Under the pieces are notes generated by a model. It had not been told where the DNA came from. It did no database searches and was given only the letters and a program-made list of their open reading frames with translations. From NCBI GenBank assembly GCA_016195805.1, contig JACPYT010000009.1, positions 1 to 64,000 on the forward strand: 64,000 bases of DNA. Reading direction: 5' to 3'. Both the position numbers and the translations under genes were made by a program. The stretch comes from Hydrogenophilales bacterium (lineage in GTDB: Bacteria > Pseudomonadota > Gammaproteobacteria > Burkholderiales > Thiobacillaceae). Shown one piece after another: positions 1 through 9,541 of the stretch. Every line of letters starts with the position of its first letter. Positions within the stretch are counted from its first letter, which is position 1.

Positions 1-1170
1 GCGTCCCTGTTCGCCGGCTCGCGCGGCTTCGACCGCTGCGTTCAAGGCTAGGATGTTGGTCTGGAAGGCGATGCCGTCGATGACGCCGATGATGTCGGCG
101 ATCTTCCGCGAGCTGTCCTTGATGGAGGCCATGGTGTCGACGACCTGGCCGACGACCTGGCCGCCTTTGGCGGCAACGTCGGCGGTGGAAACAACCAGCT
201 GGTTGGCCTGGCGGGCGTTCTCGGCGTTCTGCTTGACGGTGCTGGTCAGCTCTTCCATCGACGAGGCGGTCTCTTCCAGGGACGAGGCCTGTTCTTCGGT
301 GCGCGAGGACAGATCGAGGTTGCCCGCCGCAATCTGCGTCGAGGCAGTCGCTATGGTGTCAGTGCCGATGCGCACTTGGCCGACAACTTTCACCAGATTG
401 TCGTTCATGTCCTTCAGTGCCTGCATCAGTTGCCCGACCTCATTGGTCGAGTGGGCCTCGATGCGCTGCGTCAGATCACCCTCGGCGACCGCACGCGCAA
501 GCTTCACCGCCGAATCGAGCGGACGGGTGATCGAGCGGATCAGCATGAAGCCGACCCACGCGAGCAGCGCCAGGCCGCCGATGGTGCCGGCAATCGCGAG
601 ATAACGTGTGTTCACGCTGCGCTCATGTGCCCGAACGTATTCCTGCTTCGACACATCCAGCTGCAGCTTTTTGAGGGCGCTGATGCCTTCGCCCACCGGC
701 ACGTAGAGTGGCCGCACCTTGTCGGTGACCAGCTGCTTGGCCCCTTCGATATCGTTTGCGCGCAATGCAGCCAAAGCAGGCTTCAGCCCTTCGACGACGA
801 AGCGCTTGCGATCGGCAGCGAATTTCTCAGCCAGCGCCTTTTCCTCCGGCGTGTGATACGCCGTCATGTAGGCGTCCCAGGTCTGGGAGATGGCCGCAAT
901 ATTCTGCTCGACCTTGGCTGTCGACTCGGCAATGACTTCAGGCGTGGGGGTGACCAGGGAAACGGCAATGGCCAGGCGGTTTTTTAGCAGCATCGCCTCG
1001 ATAGCCGAAACCTGCCCGAGCGGGATCGTGCGGTCCTCGTAAACGGTTCTCAGCCCTTCTTCGGTCTTGGCCATGCCGCCCAGGCCCATGAATCCCCCGA
1101 TGATCAGCATGATCGCCATGAAGACGAGCATGAAGATCAGGCGCGACTTGATTGTCAAATCTCTAAACAA
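1..1170 (-). CDS. Methyl-accepting chemotaxis protein, C-terminus cut by window edge
   Basis: This is a transmembrane chemoreceptor that would signal to the CheA/CheW encoded just downstream of it. Reading from a TTG start at 1170, it has a first membrane helix at about residues 11-33, a periplasmic four-helix-type ligand domain to about 189, a second membrane helix at 190-211, a HAMP linker from about 212, and a methylation/signalling helix containing the run AFQTNILALNAAVEAARAG. The frame is open to base 1, so the hairpin tip and second methylation helix lie outside the window. The TTG start is preferred because a GGGGAG ribosome site sits 8 bases upstream. It follows cheW by 52 bases on the same strand. 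The ligand cannot be told from sequence. Confidence 0.93.
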   Translation of the reverse strand, partial: MFRDLTIKSRLIFMLVFMAIMLIIGGFMGLGGMAKTEEGLRTVYEDRTIPLGQVSAIEAMLLKNRLAIAVSLVTPTPEVIAESTAKVEQNIAAISQTWDAYMTAYHTPEEKALAEKFAADRKRFVVEGLKPALAALRANDIEGAKQLVTDKVRPLYVPVGEGISALKKLQLDVSKQEYVRAHERSVNTRYLAIAGTIGGLALLAWVGFMLIRSITRPLDSAVKLARAVAEGDLTQRIEAHSTNEVGQLMQALKDMNDNLVKVVGQVRIGTDTIATASTQIAAGNLDLSSRTEEQASSLEETASSMEELTSTVKQNAENARQANQLVVSTADVAAKGGQVVGQVVDTMASIKDSSRKIADIIGVIDGIAFQTNILALNAAVEAARAGEQGR

Positions 1171-1222
1171 TTCCTACTCCCCGATTAATTTGTGTGTTGT
1201 ACGTAATTCTTTTGGCGACCGT

Positions 1223-1726
1223 TCACGCCGCCATCTTCTCGATCAGCCCCATCTCAGCACTGGACATCAGCTTGTCGATGTCCACCAGGATCAGCATGCG
1301 CTCGCCGAGCGTGCCGAGGCCGATGAGATAGTCGGTATCGAAGGCCGTGCCGATTTCCGGGGCGGGCTTGACATGCTCCGGCGTGAGCGTCATCACGTCG
1401 GACACGCTGTCGACCACCATGCCAACCACCCGGCCGGCAATGTTCAGGATGATCACCACGGTGAACTGGTCGTAGGTAGGCGTGCCCAGGTTGAACTTGA
1501 TGCGCATGTCGACAATCGGCACGATGGTGCCGCGCAGGTTCACCACGCCCTTGATGAAATCGGGGGAATTGGCAATGCGGGTCACCGGCTCGTAGCCGCG
1601 GATTTCCTGCACCCGCAGGATGTCGATGCCGTATTCCTCGCGGCCGAGGGTGAAAGCCAGAAACTCGTTGCCGGCGCCTTCGCCTGCGGCTTCCGTGAGG
1701 GTTTGCGTCTGTGTGGTGTACGACAT
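1223..1726 (-). CDS. cheW: Chemotaxis coupling protein CheW
   Basis: This small cytoplasmic scaffold joins chemoreceptors to the kinase CheA. The 167-residue product is a single CheW (SH3-like) domain. It has a 20-residue N-terminal lead followed by the typical [18 protein letters not shown] strand pair, and then the conserved stretch [16 protein letters not shown]. Length fits the family. It lies 22 bases after cheA and before the chemoreceptor, so the three are probably co-transcribed. Nothing is unusual. Confidence 0.96.
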   Translation of the reverse strand: MSYTTQTQTLTEAAGEGAGNEFLAFTLGREEYGIDILRVQEIRGYEPVTRIANSPDFIKGVVNLRGTIVPIVDMRIKFNLGTPTYDQFTVVIILNIAGRVVGMVVDSVSDVMTLTPEHVKPAPEIGTAFDTDYLIGLGTLGERMLILVDIDKLMSSAEMGLIEKMAA

Positions 1727-1748
1727 GGTTTTGTCCTTGAATCTGGCT

Positions 1749-3827
1749 TTAGAAGAAAACGGGGTCGGCGTTGAGCTGGCGGCTTGAACGCAACAGGGCG
1801 GACACGTCGAGAATCAGGGAAACCCCGCCGTCGCCCAGGATGGTGGCGCCGGAAATGCCGGCCACCTTGCGGAAATTCGATTCCAGGTTCTTGACCACGA
1901 CCTGCTGCTGCCCGACCAGGCTGTCGACCAGCAGGGCCGCCTTCTTGCCGTCGGTTTCCAGGATGACGATGATGCCCTGCGAGGGATCCTCGAAGCGCGG
2001 TTCGATCGCGAAGATCTGATACAGCGGAATCAGCGGCAGGTACTCCTCGCGCACCTTGACCACCTTGCCCTGGCCGGCGACTTCCTTGACGTCGACTGCG
2101 GCCGGCTGCAGCGATTCGATGACGTAGCCCAGCGGCAGGATGTAGATCTCCTCCCCCACCTTGACCGACATGCCGTCGAGAATCGCCAGCGTCAGCGGCA
2201 GGGAAATGGCGATCGTGGTGCCGCTTCCAGGCGTCGAGCGGATGTCGACCGTCCCGCCCATCGCCGTGATGTTGCGCTTGACCACGTCCATGCCGACCCC
2301 ACGGCCGGAGACGTCGGTCACCACTTCCGCGGTGGAGAAGCCGGGCGCAAAAATGAGTTGCCAGACGTCGCTGTCCGGCATGCTGTCCGACACGGGCAGG
2401 CCTTGCTGCTTCGCCTTCGCGAGAATCCTGTCGCGGTTGAGGCCGCCGCCGTCGTCACTCACCTCGATCACGATATTGCCGCCCTGGTGCGCCGCCGACA
2501 GGATCAGCTTGCCGGTTTCGCTCTTGCCGCTGTCGCGGCGTTTCTCGGGCAGTTCGATGCCATGGTCGACACTGTTGCGCACCAGATGGGTGAGCGGGTC
2601 GACGATACGCTCGATCAGCCCCTTGTCGAGCTCGGTGGCGGCACCGCGGGTGACGAATTCGACCTTCTTGCCGAGCTTGCCGGCGAGGTCGCGCACCATG
2701 CGCGGGAAGCGCGAGAACACGTAGTCCATCGGCATCATGCGGATCGACATCACGGCTTCCTGCAGGTCGCGCGTATTGCGTGCCAGCTGGCTGGCACTGT
2801 TGAGCAGACGCTCGTGATGAAGCGGGTCGAGTGCGGCGATGCGCTGCTCGATCATGGCCTGGGTGATGACCAGTTCGCCGACCAGGTTGATCAGCTGATC
2901 GACCTTTTCCACGCCGACGCGAATCGAGGACGACTCCTGGCTGCCCCCTTCCTTGTCGGTGGCACGGCGGCCCCAGTTCTTGGCTTCGCCTGCAGGCGCG
3001 GCACTGGCCGCCGCCTGGTCGGCTGCGGGGGGAGCAGCTTGGGGGGCTGCGGACGGTGCTTTCTCCGGCTCAAAAATCCCGTAGCCGGGATCTTCGGCTG
3101 GCGGGCTGACGGCAGCGCCAACTGCCTGCGGCGCTGCCGGCGCACCGCCGTACGTGATCTTGAGATCGTCCGGGTCGAGCACGAACGAGCAGATGGCGAC
3201 GATCGTGTCCTGGCTCTCGCTGGTGGTCAGCATGAACACCGCGTGCTTGTCGGCCAGGGTTTCCTGCGTGATGGTTCCGAGCAGACCGAGTTCGGCCGCC
3301 AGCGCATCGATGTCCTTCTGGGGCACTTCGGGCAGTTCGATGCGGAAACGATAATTGCCGTCCGCATCCGCAACCGGGGCCGCCACGGCTTCCGCTGCCG
3401 CTGAAACGGGTGCCGCAGCAGCCGGGGCATCCGCCACGATGCCCTGCGACAGGGCCTTCAGCCGCTGGCATACGCTGTCGACCGCATCCTGGTCGACGCT
3501 CGAGCCATGATGGTGGCCGTCCATTTGCATGGTCAGGACATCCTTTGCCACCAGGAAGGCATCCACGTGCTCGGGCGTCAGCGCCATTTCCCCCTTGCGG
3601 ATGCGGTCGAGCAGCGACTCCAGCATGTGGGTGACTTCGGTGATGTCGTTGAACGCGAAGGTGGCCGCCCCGCCCTTGATGGAATGCGCAGCGCGGAAGA
3701 TCGCATTGAGATCCTCGCTGTCCGGTGCATTCACGTCGAGAGCCAGCAAAAGCTTTTCCATTTCGGCGAGCAGTTCGTCTGCCTCGTCGAAAAACACCTG
3801 GTAGAACTGGCTCATGTCAATTGTCAT
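1749..3827 (-). CDS. cheA: Chemotaxis histidine kinase CheA
   Basis: This is the central kinase of chemotaxis: it autophosphorylates in response to receptors and passes phosphate to CheY. The 692-residue product has an HPt (P1) domain with the phospho-accepting His48 in [12 protein letters not shown], then an Ala/Pro-rich linker around a CheY-binding P2-like part. A P3 dimerisation helix pair follows, then a HATPase domain with N box ([14 protein letters not shown]), DDGGGL and [10 protein letters not shown] motifs. A C-terminal CheW-like P5 domain closes the protein. It lies between cheY and cheW in a leftward che operon. The domain set is complete. Confidence 0.96.
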   Translation of the reverse strand: MTIDMSQFYQVFFDEADELLAEMEKLLLALDVNAPDSEDLNAIFRAAHSIKGGAATFAFNDITEVTHMLESLLDRIRKGEMALTPEHVDAFLVAKDVLTMQMDGHHHGSSVDQDAVDSVCQRLKALSQGIVADAPAAAAPVSAAAEAVAAPVADADGNYRFRIELPEVPQKDIDALAAELGLLGTITQETLADKHAVFMLTTSESQDTIVAICSFVLDPDDLKITYGGAPAAPQAVGAAVSPPAEDPGYGIFEPEKAPSAAPQAAPPAADQAAASAAPAGEAKNWGRRATDKEGGSQESSSIRVGVEKVDQLINLVGELVITQAMIEQRIAALDPLHHERLLNSASQLARNTRDLQEAVMSIRMMPMDYVFSRFPRMVRDLAGKLGKKVEFVTRGAATELDKGLIERIVDPLTHLVRNSVDHGIELPEKRRDSGKSETGKLILSAAHQGGNIVIEVSDDGGGLNRDRILAKAKQQGLPVSDSMPDSDVWQLIFAPGFSTAEVVTDVSGRGVGMDVVKRNITAMGGTVDIRSTPGSGTTIAISLPLTLAILDGMSVKVGEEIYILPLGYVIESLQPAAVDVKEVAGQGKVVKVREEYLPLIPLYQIFAIEPRFEDPSQGIIVILETDGKKAALLVDSLVGQQQVVVKNLESNFRKVAGISGATILGDGGVSLILDVSALLRSSRQLNADPVFF

Positions 3828-3873
3828 TTTTGAACTCCGTCATAGTCACGCTGCATGTCTGGCCGCTGCATCC

Positions 3874-4242
3874 TCAGCCGATCAGTTTTTTCACCACCTC
3901 GGTCAGGCGCGCCGGATCGAATGGCTTGACCAACCAGCCGTTGGCGCCTGCCGCTCTGCCCATCGCCTTGATGTCGTCGCCCGACTCGGTGGTCAGCATC
4001 AGTATCGGTACGCTCTGGTAGTTCTTCATGGCACGAAGCGCCCTGATCAGGCTGAGGCCGTCCATGCCCGGCATGTTCTGATCGGTCAGCACCAGATCAA
4101 CGGTCTGCTGTTTGGCCTTGTTGAGGCCATCCTGGCCGTCCACGGCCTCGATCACGCCATAGCCGGCTGCCTTCAGGCTGAAGGAGAGCATCTGGCGCAG
4201 CGAACCCGAGTCATCCACTGCAAGTATTGTTTTCGTCATCAT
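3874..4242 (-). CDS. cheY: Chemotaxis response regulator CheY
   Basis: This is a single-domain receiver protein of 122 residues. Phosphorylated CheY would bind the flagellar switch. The acidic pair Asp10-Asp11, phospho-acceptor Asp54 (in LTDQNMPGMDG), Thr84 and Lys106 are all in place. It has no output domain. The gene lies between a CheZ-like gene and cheA. The sequence resembles the short CheY-like proteins that accompany CheA/CheW in betaproteobacteria. A role as a phosphate sink rather than motor-binding CheY cannot be excluded. Confidence 0.93.
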   Translation of the reverse strand: MMTKTILAVDDSGSLRQMLSFSLKAAGYGVIEAVDGQDGLNKAKQQTVDLVLTDQNMPGMDGLSLIRALRAMKNYQSVPILMLTTESGDDIKAMGRAAGANGWLVKPFDPARLTEVVKKLIG

Positions 4243-4290
4243 TGCTCCTGCTACGTTCGTTGGCGGGCCATGCCCGCGTATTCCCTGATC

Positions 4291-4854
4291 TCAAAACAGT
4301 TCGATGTCGCCGCTTTCCATGTGGCGCTGGTTGACCGTGCTGCGTACGGTTCCCGCCAGTTCGGTGCAGCGCGCGCCGACCCGGTCGCTGATGTGGCTCA
4401 GCATGGCCAGCATCTCTTCGCTGCCGCTTTCCGGCAGGTCGGTCGAACCGTTGGTACCCAGCGCACCGAACACATCACGCAATCCCGCCAGGTGCTGCAC
4501 CATCCGGCCAATCAGTTGGCTGGTCATGTCCTGGAACTGCAAACCGGTGACGGCGGCGCCGACATGCTGGCCGATCTCCTCGCGCAGCGCCTCCAGGCGT
4601 GCGGCCTGCTCGGGCGCCGCTTTCTCGGCCGACAGCATGCCCTTGAGCGTTTCCTGCTGCAGGTCGATTGCGTGATGAATCGCCATGAAGCTGGCGCACA
4701 GCTTCTTGATCGCCTCGCTCAGCAACACGTCCATCTGCACCAGATCGCGCTCGACCTCGGCCAGATGCTGGTCGCCATGAACGGACACGCCCGACAACAG
4801 GCGGATGACCTGAGCGTTCATCAGCTCGCCGGAGTGGGATTCATGGGGGGACAT
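4291..4854 (-). CDS. Putative CheZ-like CheY-phosphate phosphatase
   Basis: The 187-residue, largely helical protein is encoded between flgL and cheY. Seen in the sequence: a long amphipathic region, then GLQFQDMTSQLIGRM at about 104-118, and an acidic-hydrophobic C-terminus (GDIELF). Known of CheZ: Escherichia coli CheZ uses Asp143 and Gln147 in FQDLTGQ and tethers CheY with a C-terminal acidic-hydrophobic peptide. Here Asp109 and Gln113 have the same spacing and context. I infer CheY-P phosphatase activity, which fits the position directly upstream of cheY (48-base gap). Overall similarity to classical CheZ looks low, so the protein may be annotated elsewhere only as hypothetical or chemotaxis protein. 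Confidence 0.7.
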   Translation of the reverse strand: MSPHESHSGELMNAQVIRLLSGVSVHGDQHLAEVERDLVQMDVLLSEAIKKLCASFMAIHHAIDLQQETLKGMLSAEKAAPEQAARLEALREEIGQHVGAAVTGLQFQDMTSQLIGRMVQHLAGLRDVFGALGTNGSTDLPESGSEEMLAMLSHISDRVGARCTELAGTVRSTVNQRHMESGDIELF

Positions 4855-4869
4855 GGCCTGAATGCGGGG

Positions 4870-5766
4870 TTACAGGTAATTGAACAGCGACAGACCGGAG
4901 ATCTTCACGAACGACTGCTGTGCAGCCTGCAAGGTCGTTTGCTGCTGCGATAACAATGTGGCGGCCTTGGCGTAATCCAGGTCCTGCAGGCCGGACAAGG
5001 TCTGGCTGTACTGCAGGTCGCGATTGGATCCCACGCTATTGAGCGAATCGAGTTCCTGCATGCGCGAACCGACCGATGCCCGCACGGACATCAGATTGTT
5101 CAGGGCAAGATCCACATTGTTGCTGAGGCCGTTCAGCGTTGCCGGGTTGGGTGCGCCGGGCGTCTGCAGCAGGTTCACGAGGCTGGTGAGCGTCTGGAAT
5201 ATATCCTGACCGCCGCCCTGGAATATGGTTTGTCCTGGCGTGTTCACCGCCATCTGGCGCGAGGAATCGACCTGCAGCAGCTGTTGTCCCTGGTCGCCCT
5301 GATACTGCGCGCCGGTAGCCGTCTGGACGAATGCAGGCGTGGACGTTTGATAGCCGGAAAACATGTAGTTGCCCTGCGCATCGCGGGTGTTCGCCAGCCC
5401 CAGCAGGGAGGTAAGGTTCGATTTCAGTTGGGCCGCAATGTCCGCACGCTGCGTATCGCTCAATGTGCCATTTTCCGCGGAGACGACGGTGGATTTCACG
5501 TTCAGCAGCAGATCCGACACGCCCGACAGCGTGCCATCGACCAGACCGAGCGCACTCGTGGCCGTCTGGCGGTTGAGTCCGTACTGGGTATTCACCGACT
5601 GCGACTGGGAGACATCCAGCACGCGCGCGGCGGCAACCGGATCGTCCGACGGGGTCAGGATGCGGCGGCCAGTCGCAATCTGCTGCTGGGTCTGGACCAC
5701 GCTGGACTGCAGATCGCTGATGCGGGCACCGCCGGATTCATACAGGGTTTGGGTGCTGATGCGCAT
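4870..5766 (-). CDS. flgL: Flagellar hook-associated protein 3 (FlgL)
   Basis: FlgL forms the second ring of the hook-filament junction, between FlgK and flagellin. The 298-residue product has the flagellin-like N-terminal helix beginning MRISTQTLYESG, including the run QQQIATGRRILTPSDDPVAA. Its C-terminal coiled-coil helix ends in SGLSLFNYL. Length is normal for FlgL. It lies 14 bases after flgK, the usual order, and ends 15 bases before the CheZ-like gene. It is probably transcribed with flgK from the sigma-28-like promoter proposed upstream of flgK. Confidence 0.94.
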   Translation of the reverse strand: MRISTQTLYESGGARISDLQSSVVQTQQQIATGRRILTPSDDPVAAARVLDVSQSQSVNTQYGLNRQTATSALGLVDGTLSGVSDLLLNVKSTVVSAENGTLSDTQRADIAAQLKSNLTSLLGLANTRDAQGNYMFSGYQTSTPAFVQTATGAQYQGDQGQQLLQVDSSRQMAVNTPGQTIFQGGGQDIFQTLTSLVNLLQTPGAPNPATLNGLSNNVDLALNNLMSVRASVGSRMQELDSLNSVGSNRDLQYSQTLSGLQDLDYAKAATLLSQQQTTLQAAQQSFVKISGLSLFNYL

Positions 5767-5780
5767 GGTGTCTGTTCCTC

Positions 5781-7418
5781 TTATTGGCCGATCGTGAGAA
5801 GCGTGGCAAATAACTGGCTGGCGATCTGCATCACTTTTCCTGCTGCCTGGTAGGCCTGCTGGTAGCGCAGCAGATTGGCCGCCTCTTCGTCCAGATTGAC
5901 GCCGGACTGCGACTGCACCGCCTGCGTGGCCTGGGTGAGCAGATTGTTTGCCGCGCTGCTGGTGACATTGAGCTCACGAGTCTTGTTGCCGACCTCGCTG
6001 ACAAACTGGGCATAGGCACCCTGATAACTGACGGTGCCGTTGCCAAGGGTGTTGGTGGTTTGCAGTGCGCCGAGCAGCAAGGCATTGCTGTTGTCGCCCA
6101 CGGCACCGGTCTGGCCGGCTGCGGCGATCTTGGCCGGATCGGTAATCATTGCGTTAATGCCGGATGCCCCATTGACGGTCGGGCGGATCAGGAAGCTGTC
6201 GCCCGCAGCGGGCGTACCGGAAGCCAGGTTGATGGTCACGCCGTCCACCGTCTTCGGAAGCGTGGCAAAGGTCGTGGACGTATTGTCGGACAACCGGGTC
6301 AGCGTGTAATTGGTGCCGTCATACTGCAGGTTGTAATCGCTGGCGGTCAGCGCATTGACGCTGCTGATGCTGGCCGTCACAGTGGCAGTGCCGGTATTTC
6401 CGCTATTCGCCCCCACCACCGGAGACGCGACTGAGAAGAAGGCCCCACCGGCCGCGCCATTAAGATCGAACCCTGCCTGGTGCTGCGCATTGAAGGTGCT
6501 GGCCAGCCCAATGGCGATCCGTCCGAGTGCGTTTTGCGCCGGCATCAATGACTGGGTCCGAAAGTCGATGAGACCGCCCAGACTGCCGCCAATCTGGCTC
6601 GAACTCCCCACGGGCACAAGGCTGCCATTATTGGCCCTGTAGGCCACGTCGATTTGCCCCGGGATGGTGGGGGAGGCCACGGCGGCAAGCGCGGAGGATG
6701 TAATGCCCACCACCAGGGGCTGGCCATTGCCGACAAACACGTTGTAACTGCCATCGCCCTGTTTGACGACGGTCGCCTTGATTTCCTTGTTCAGATTCAG
6801 CACCAGCTGGTCGCGCTGATCGAGCAAGTCGTTCGGCGGTTGTCCGGTTGACAGCTGGGCCTTGCTGATGGAGTCATTCAACTTGGCAATCTGTTGCGCA
6901 TAGGAGTTGATGGCACTGACGCTCGACTGGACCTGGCTGTTGACGCCTTGTGTCATCTCGTTGAGCTGGCCGGCCATGCTGTTGAAGGATGACACCAGCG
7001 CGTCCGCTGACGACAAGACCGTCTGGCGTGCCGGAATGGAGGTCGGATTCGAGGCGACGCCCTGGATGCCGCTGAAGAAGTTCTGCAGGGCGGGGGACAA
7101 TCCGGACGTCGGATCCCCCAGCATGTTGTTGATCTGCTGGATCTGGGTGTAGTAGGTGCCGAGCCCGCTGCTCGAAGACTGCGCACTTTGCGCCTGCACG
7201 CCCAGGTAATCGCTGTATACGCGCTGGATCGTGGAGACCTCGGTACCCTGCCCCAGGAAGCCAAAGCCGAAATTCTGCGCCGGGGCCGCGCCCTGTATCA
7301 CAACCTGGCGGCTGTAGCCCGGTGTCGACGCGTTGGCGATATTGTTGCCCGTCGTGCTGATCCCCACTTGCGCGGCAGCGAGGGCGCTCTGACCGATACT
7401 GAGTATGTTGGTAGCCAT
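5781..7418 (-). CDS. flgK: Flagellar hook-associated protein 1 (FlgK)
   Basis: FlgK is the first junction protein between hook and filament and is exported by the flagellar type III system. The 545-residue product begins with the flagellar rod/hook N-terminal motif (ISTTGNNIANASTPGYSRQ). It has a variable middle region rich in Ser, Thr and Ala and ends with the conserved C-terminal helix EEAANLLRYQQAYQAAGKVM. It is followed by flgL. The start is poorly supported by a ribosome site, but no other ATG precedes the conserved N-terminus. The 80-base gap to flgJ holds a candidate sigma-28 promoter. Confidence 0.95.
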   Translation of the reverse strand: MATNILSIGQSALAAAQVGISTTGNNIANASTPGYSRQVVIQGAAPAQNFGFGFLGQGTEVSTIQRVYSDYLGVQAQSAQSSSSGLGTYYTQIQQINNMLGDPTSGLSPALQNFFSGIQGVASNPTSIPARQTVLSSADALVSSFNSMAGQLNEMTQGVNSQVQSSVSAINSYAQQIAKLNDSISKAQLSTGQPPNDLLDQRDQLVLNLNKEIKATVVKQGDGSYNVFVGNGQPLVVGITSSALAAVASPTIPGQIDVAYRANNGSLVPVGSSSQIGGSLGGLIDFRTQSLMPAQNALGRIAIGLASTFNAQHQAGFDLNGAAGGAFFSVASPVVGANSGNTGTATVTASISSVNALTASDYNLQYDGTNYTLTRLSDNTSTTFATLPKTVDGVTINLASGTPAAGDSFLIRPTVNGASGINAMITDPAKIAAAGQTGAVGDNSNALLLGALQTTNTLGNGTVSYQGAYAQFVSEVGNKTRELNVTSSAANNLLTQATQAVQSQSGVNLDEEAANLLRYQQAYQAAGKVMQIASQLFATLLTIGQ

Positions 7419-7470
7419 CTATCTGGTCGCAAAGGTTGTGGGAAACGGGATATAAGTACGCTTGATAGGT

Positions 7471-7497
7471 GAATCGGTCAGCCTGCGCTTTTCTTGA
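7471..7497 (-). promoter_or_regulatory. Candidate sigma-28 (FliA) promoter for flgKL
   Basis: Read on the minus strand, TCAA at 7497-7494 and ACCGATTC at 7478-7471 are separated by 15 bases. The FliA consensus is TAAA-N15-GCCGATAA; the match is 3/4 and 5/8. It lies 52 bases before flgK, just past the flgJ stop. Late hook-junction genes are commonly FliA-dependent and flgM is present in this locus. Identification is by eye only. Confidence 0.4.
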
Positions 7498-7498
7498 G

Positions 7499-8431
7499 TC
7501 AGGTCGTTTCGACCAGCCGAATCACCCCCATCAGCTTCTGGGCATACCCCGGGTCGGTCGCGTAGCCGGCCTGCTGCAGGCCCTGTGCGAAGCCGGCGGC
7601 ATCCTGCCCCTGGGCGATCGCGTTCTGATAGCGTGCATTGCCGCGCAGCAGGTTGGCGTAGTCGCGGAAGGCGTCGGCGTAGGAATCGTAGGCGCGGAAG
7701 CTGTCCACCTGCTTCTGCGGCTTGCCGTTGACGTATTCGGTGGTGACGACGTCGACGGTGCGGCCCTTCCATCCGCCGCCCGCCTTGATGCCGAACAGGT
7801 TGTGGCTGTTCTGGCCGTCGGGCCCGCGGATTTCGCTCCGGCCCCAGCCGGTTTCCAGCGCCGCCTGGCCCATCATGAAGCTGGCGGGGATGCCGCTGCT
7901 GGCGCTCGCCGCCTGGGCATGCGGCAGCAGTTTCTGCACGAAGGCCTCGACGTGGGCAGGGGCGTCCCCGCCGCGGGAGACGGCTGAGGCCGCCGGCTGC
8001 GCCGTCGCACCGGGTGCGTTCAACTCCATCCCGCCTTGCGGGGCCTGAACGCGCAGGCCCTCCTGCGGCGCATTCAGCGGAAAGCCGGCCTTGCCTTCAG
8101 GCGTCGTCCCGTCGGCGCCGGGCGAATTCAGGGTGCGCGAAAGCTGGCGCACCATCATGTCGGCCAGGCCGATGCCGCGGCTGGCGAGTTTCTGCGTCAA
8201 CTGCTGGTCGAGCATCGAGGTGTACATGCGGGTCTGTTCGCTGTCGAACATGCCGTCCTGCGGCGTCGCCTCGCGCATGCTCTTCATCAGCATGTTCATG
8301 AACACCGCTTCGAACTGCTGCGCGGCGGCACGCAAGGCCTCGGGCGAGGATTGCTTCGCTTCCAGCTTGAGCTGGCTGACGCCCTGGACGTCGAGCGCGA
8401 ACTTGGAAGTCAGGTCGGCGCCGCCAATCAT
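7499..8431 (-). CDS. flgJ: Flagellar rod-capping protein with peptidoglycan hydrolase domain (FlgJ)
   Basis: FlgJ caps the growing rod and opens the peptidoglycan layer for it. The 310-residue product has the N-terminal rod-cap domain at about residues 15-100 (AAQQFEAVFMNMLMKSMRE). A Pro/Gly/Ala-rich linker follows to about 155. The C-terminal glycoside hydrolase family 73 domain carries the likely catalytic Glu193 in QAALETGWG. This is the dual-domain form known from beta- and gammaproteobacteria. The ATG follows the flgI stop directly, so translation is probably coupled. Confidence 0.95.
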   Translation of the reverse strand: MIGGADLTSKFALDVQGVSQLKLEAKQSSPEALRAAAQQFEAVFMNMLMKSMREATPQDGMFDSEQTRMYTSMLDQQLTQKLASRGIGLADMMVRQLSRTLNSPGADGTTPEGKAGFPLNAPQEGLRVQAPQGGMELNAPGATAQPAASAVSRGGDAPAHVEAFVQKLLPHAQAASASSGIPASFMMGQAALETGWGRSEIRGPDGQNSHNLFGIKAGGGWKGRTVDVVTTEYVNGKPQKQVDSFRAYDSYADAFRDYANLLRGNARYQNAIAQGQDAAGFAQGLQQAGYATDPGYAQKLMGVIRLVETT

Positions 8432-9529
8432 TCAGATGACCTCCAGCTCCGCATGCAGCGCACCCGAGGCCTTCAGGGCCTGCAGGATCGCCAGCAAGTC
8501 CTGCGGCGTCGCGCCGATGGAGTTCAGCGCCTTCACCACGTCGGCGAGGGAGGCGCTGTTCTTGAGCAGCATCACCTCGCCCGGCTGCTGGCGAATTTCG
8601 ATCTGCGACTGCGAGGTGGTCACCGTCTGCCCCTGGGAGAACGGCGCAGGCTGGCTGATGACCGGCTGGGTGTTGATGATCACCGATAGATTGCCGTGTG
8701 AGACCGCGCTGGGATCCAGCATGACCGCCTGGTTCATCACCACGGAGCCGGTCCGCGCGTTGATGATGACCTTGGCCATGCCCTGTGCCGGGTTGACGTC
8801 GAGGCTTTCGATCGCACCCAGGAACGCCACGCGCGCGTCGTCGCCCACCGGCGTCTTCACCTGGATCACCCGGCCGTTCAACGCGTGCGCCGTGTCCTTG
8901 CCGAAGCGCGCGTTCACCGCGTCGACCACGCGGCTGGCCGTGGTGAAATCGCTCTGCATCAGTTCCAGGTTGATGCTGCCGGACTGGCCCAGCGCGGTGG
9001 CGACACTGCGTTCGACGGTTGCGCCGCCCGGAATGCGGCCGACGCTCAGATGATTGATCTGCACCTTGCTGCCGCTGGCCGACGCGCCGGCACCGCTGAC
9101 CACGAGGTTGCCCTGCGCCATCGCGTAGACCTGGCCGTCGGCGCCTTTCAGCGGCGTCATCACCAGCGTGCCGCCGCGCAGGCTCTTGGCATTGCCCATC
9201 GACGACACCGTGATGTCGATGTCCTGCCCGGCCTGGGCAAACGGCGGCAGGTCGGCGGTCACCATCACCGCCGCCACGTTCTTCAGCTGCATGTTGGTGC
9301 CGGGCGGCAGGTTGACGCCCATCTGCATCAGCATGTTGGTGATGCTCTGGGTGGTGAAGGGCGTCTGCGTGGTCTGGTCGCCGGTGCCGTCCAGCCCCAC
9401 CACCAGGCCGTAGCCGACCAGCTGGTTGACGCGCACGCCCTGAATGGCGGCGATATCCTTGATGCGTTCGGCGTGCGCCGCGCCGCCCATCAGCAACGCG
9501 GCCAGCAGAAACAGACTTGGAATTTTCAT
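8432..9529 (-). CDS. flgI: Flagellar P-ring protein (FlgI)
   Basis: FlgI assembles the periplasmic P ring around the rod. The product has a cleavable signal peptide (MKIPSLFLLAALLMGGAAHA) followed directly by ERIKDIAAIQGVRVNQLVGYGLVVGLDGTGD, the hallmark start of mature FlgI (shown here as two adjoining blocks, residues about 21-50). The C-terminus ends in ALKASGALHAELEVI. I use the ATG at 9529 (365 residues), which puts the charged n-region directly before the hydrophobic core; a GTG three codons earlier is also open. Only 12 bases separate it from flgH. Confidence 0.95.
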   Translation of the reverse strand: MKIPSLFLLAALLMGGAAHAERIKDIAAIQGVRVNQLVGYGLVVGLDGTGDQTTQTPFTTQSITNMLMQMGVNLPPGTNMQLKNVAAVMVTADLPPFAQAGQDIDITVSSMGNAKSLRGGTLVMTPLKGADGQVYAMAQGNLVVSGAGASASGSKVQINHLSVGRIPGGATVERSVATALGQSGSINLELMQSDFTTASRVVDAVNARFGKDTAHALNGRVIQVKTPVGDDARVAFLGAIESLDVNPAQGMAKVIINARTGSVVMNQAVMLDPSAVSHGNLSVIINTQPVISQPAPFSQGQTVTTSQSQIEIRQQPGEVMLLKNSASLADVVKALNSIGATPQDLLAILQALKASGALHAELEVI

Positions 9530-9541
9530 CGTGCCCACCGT

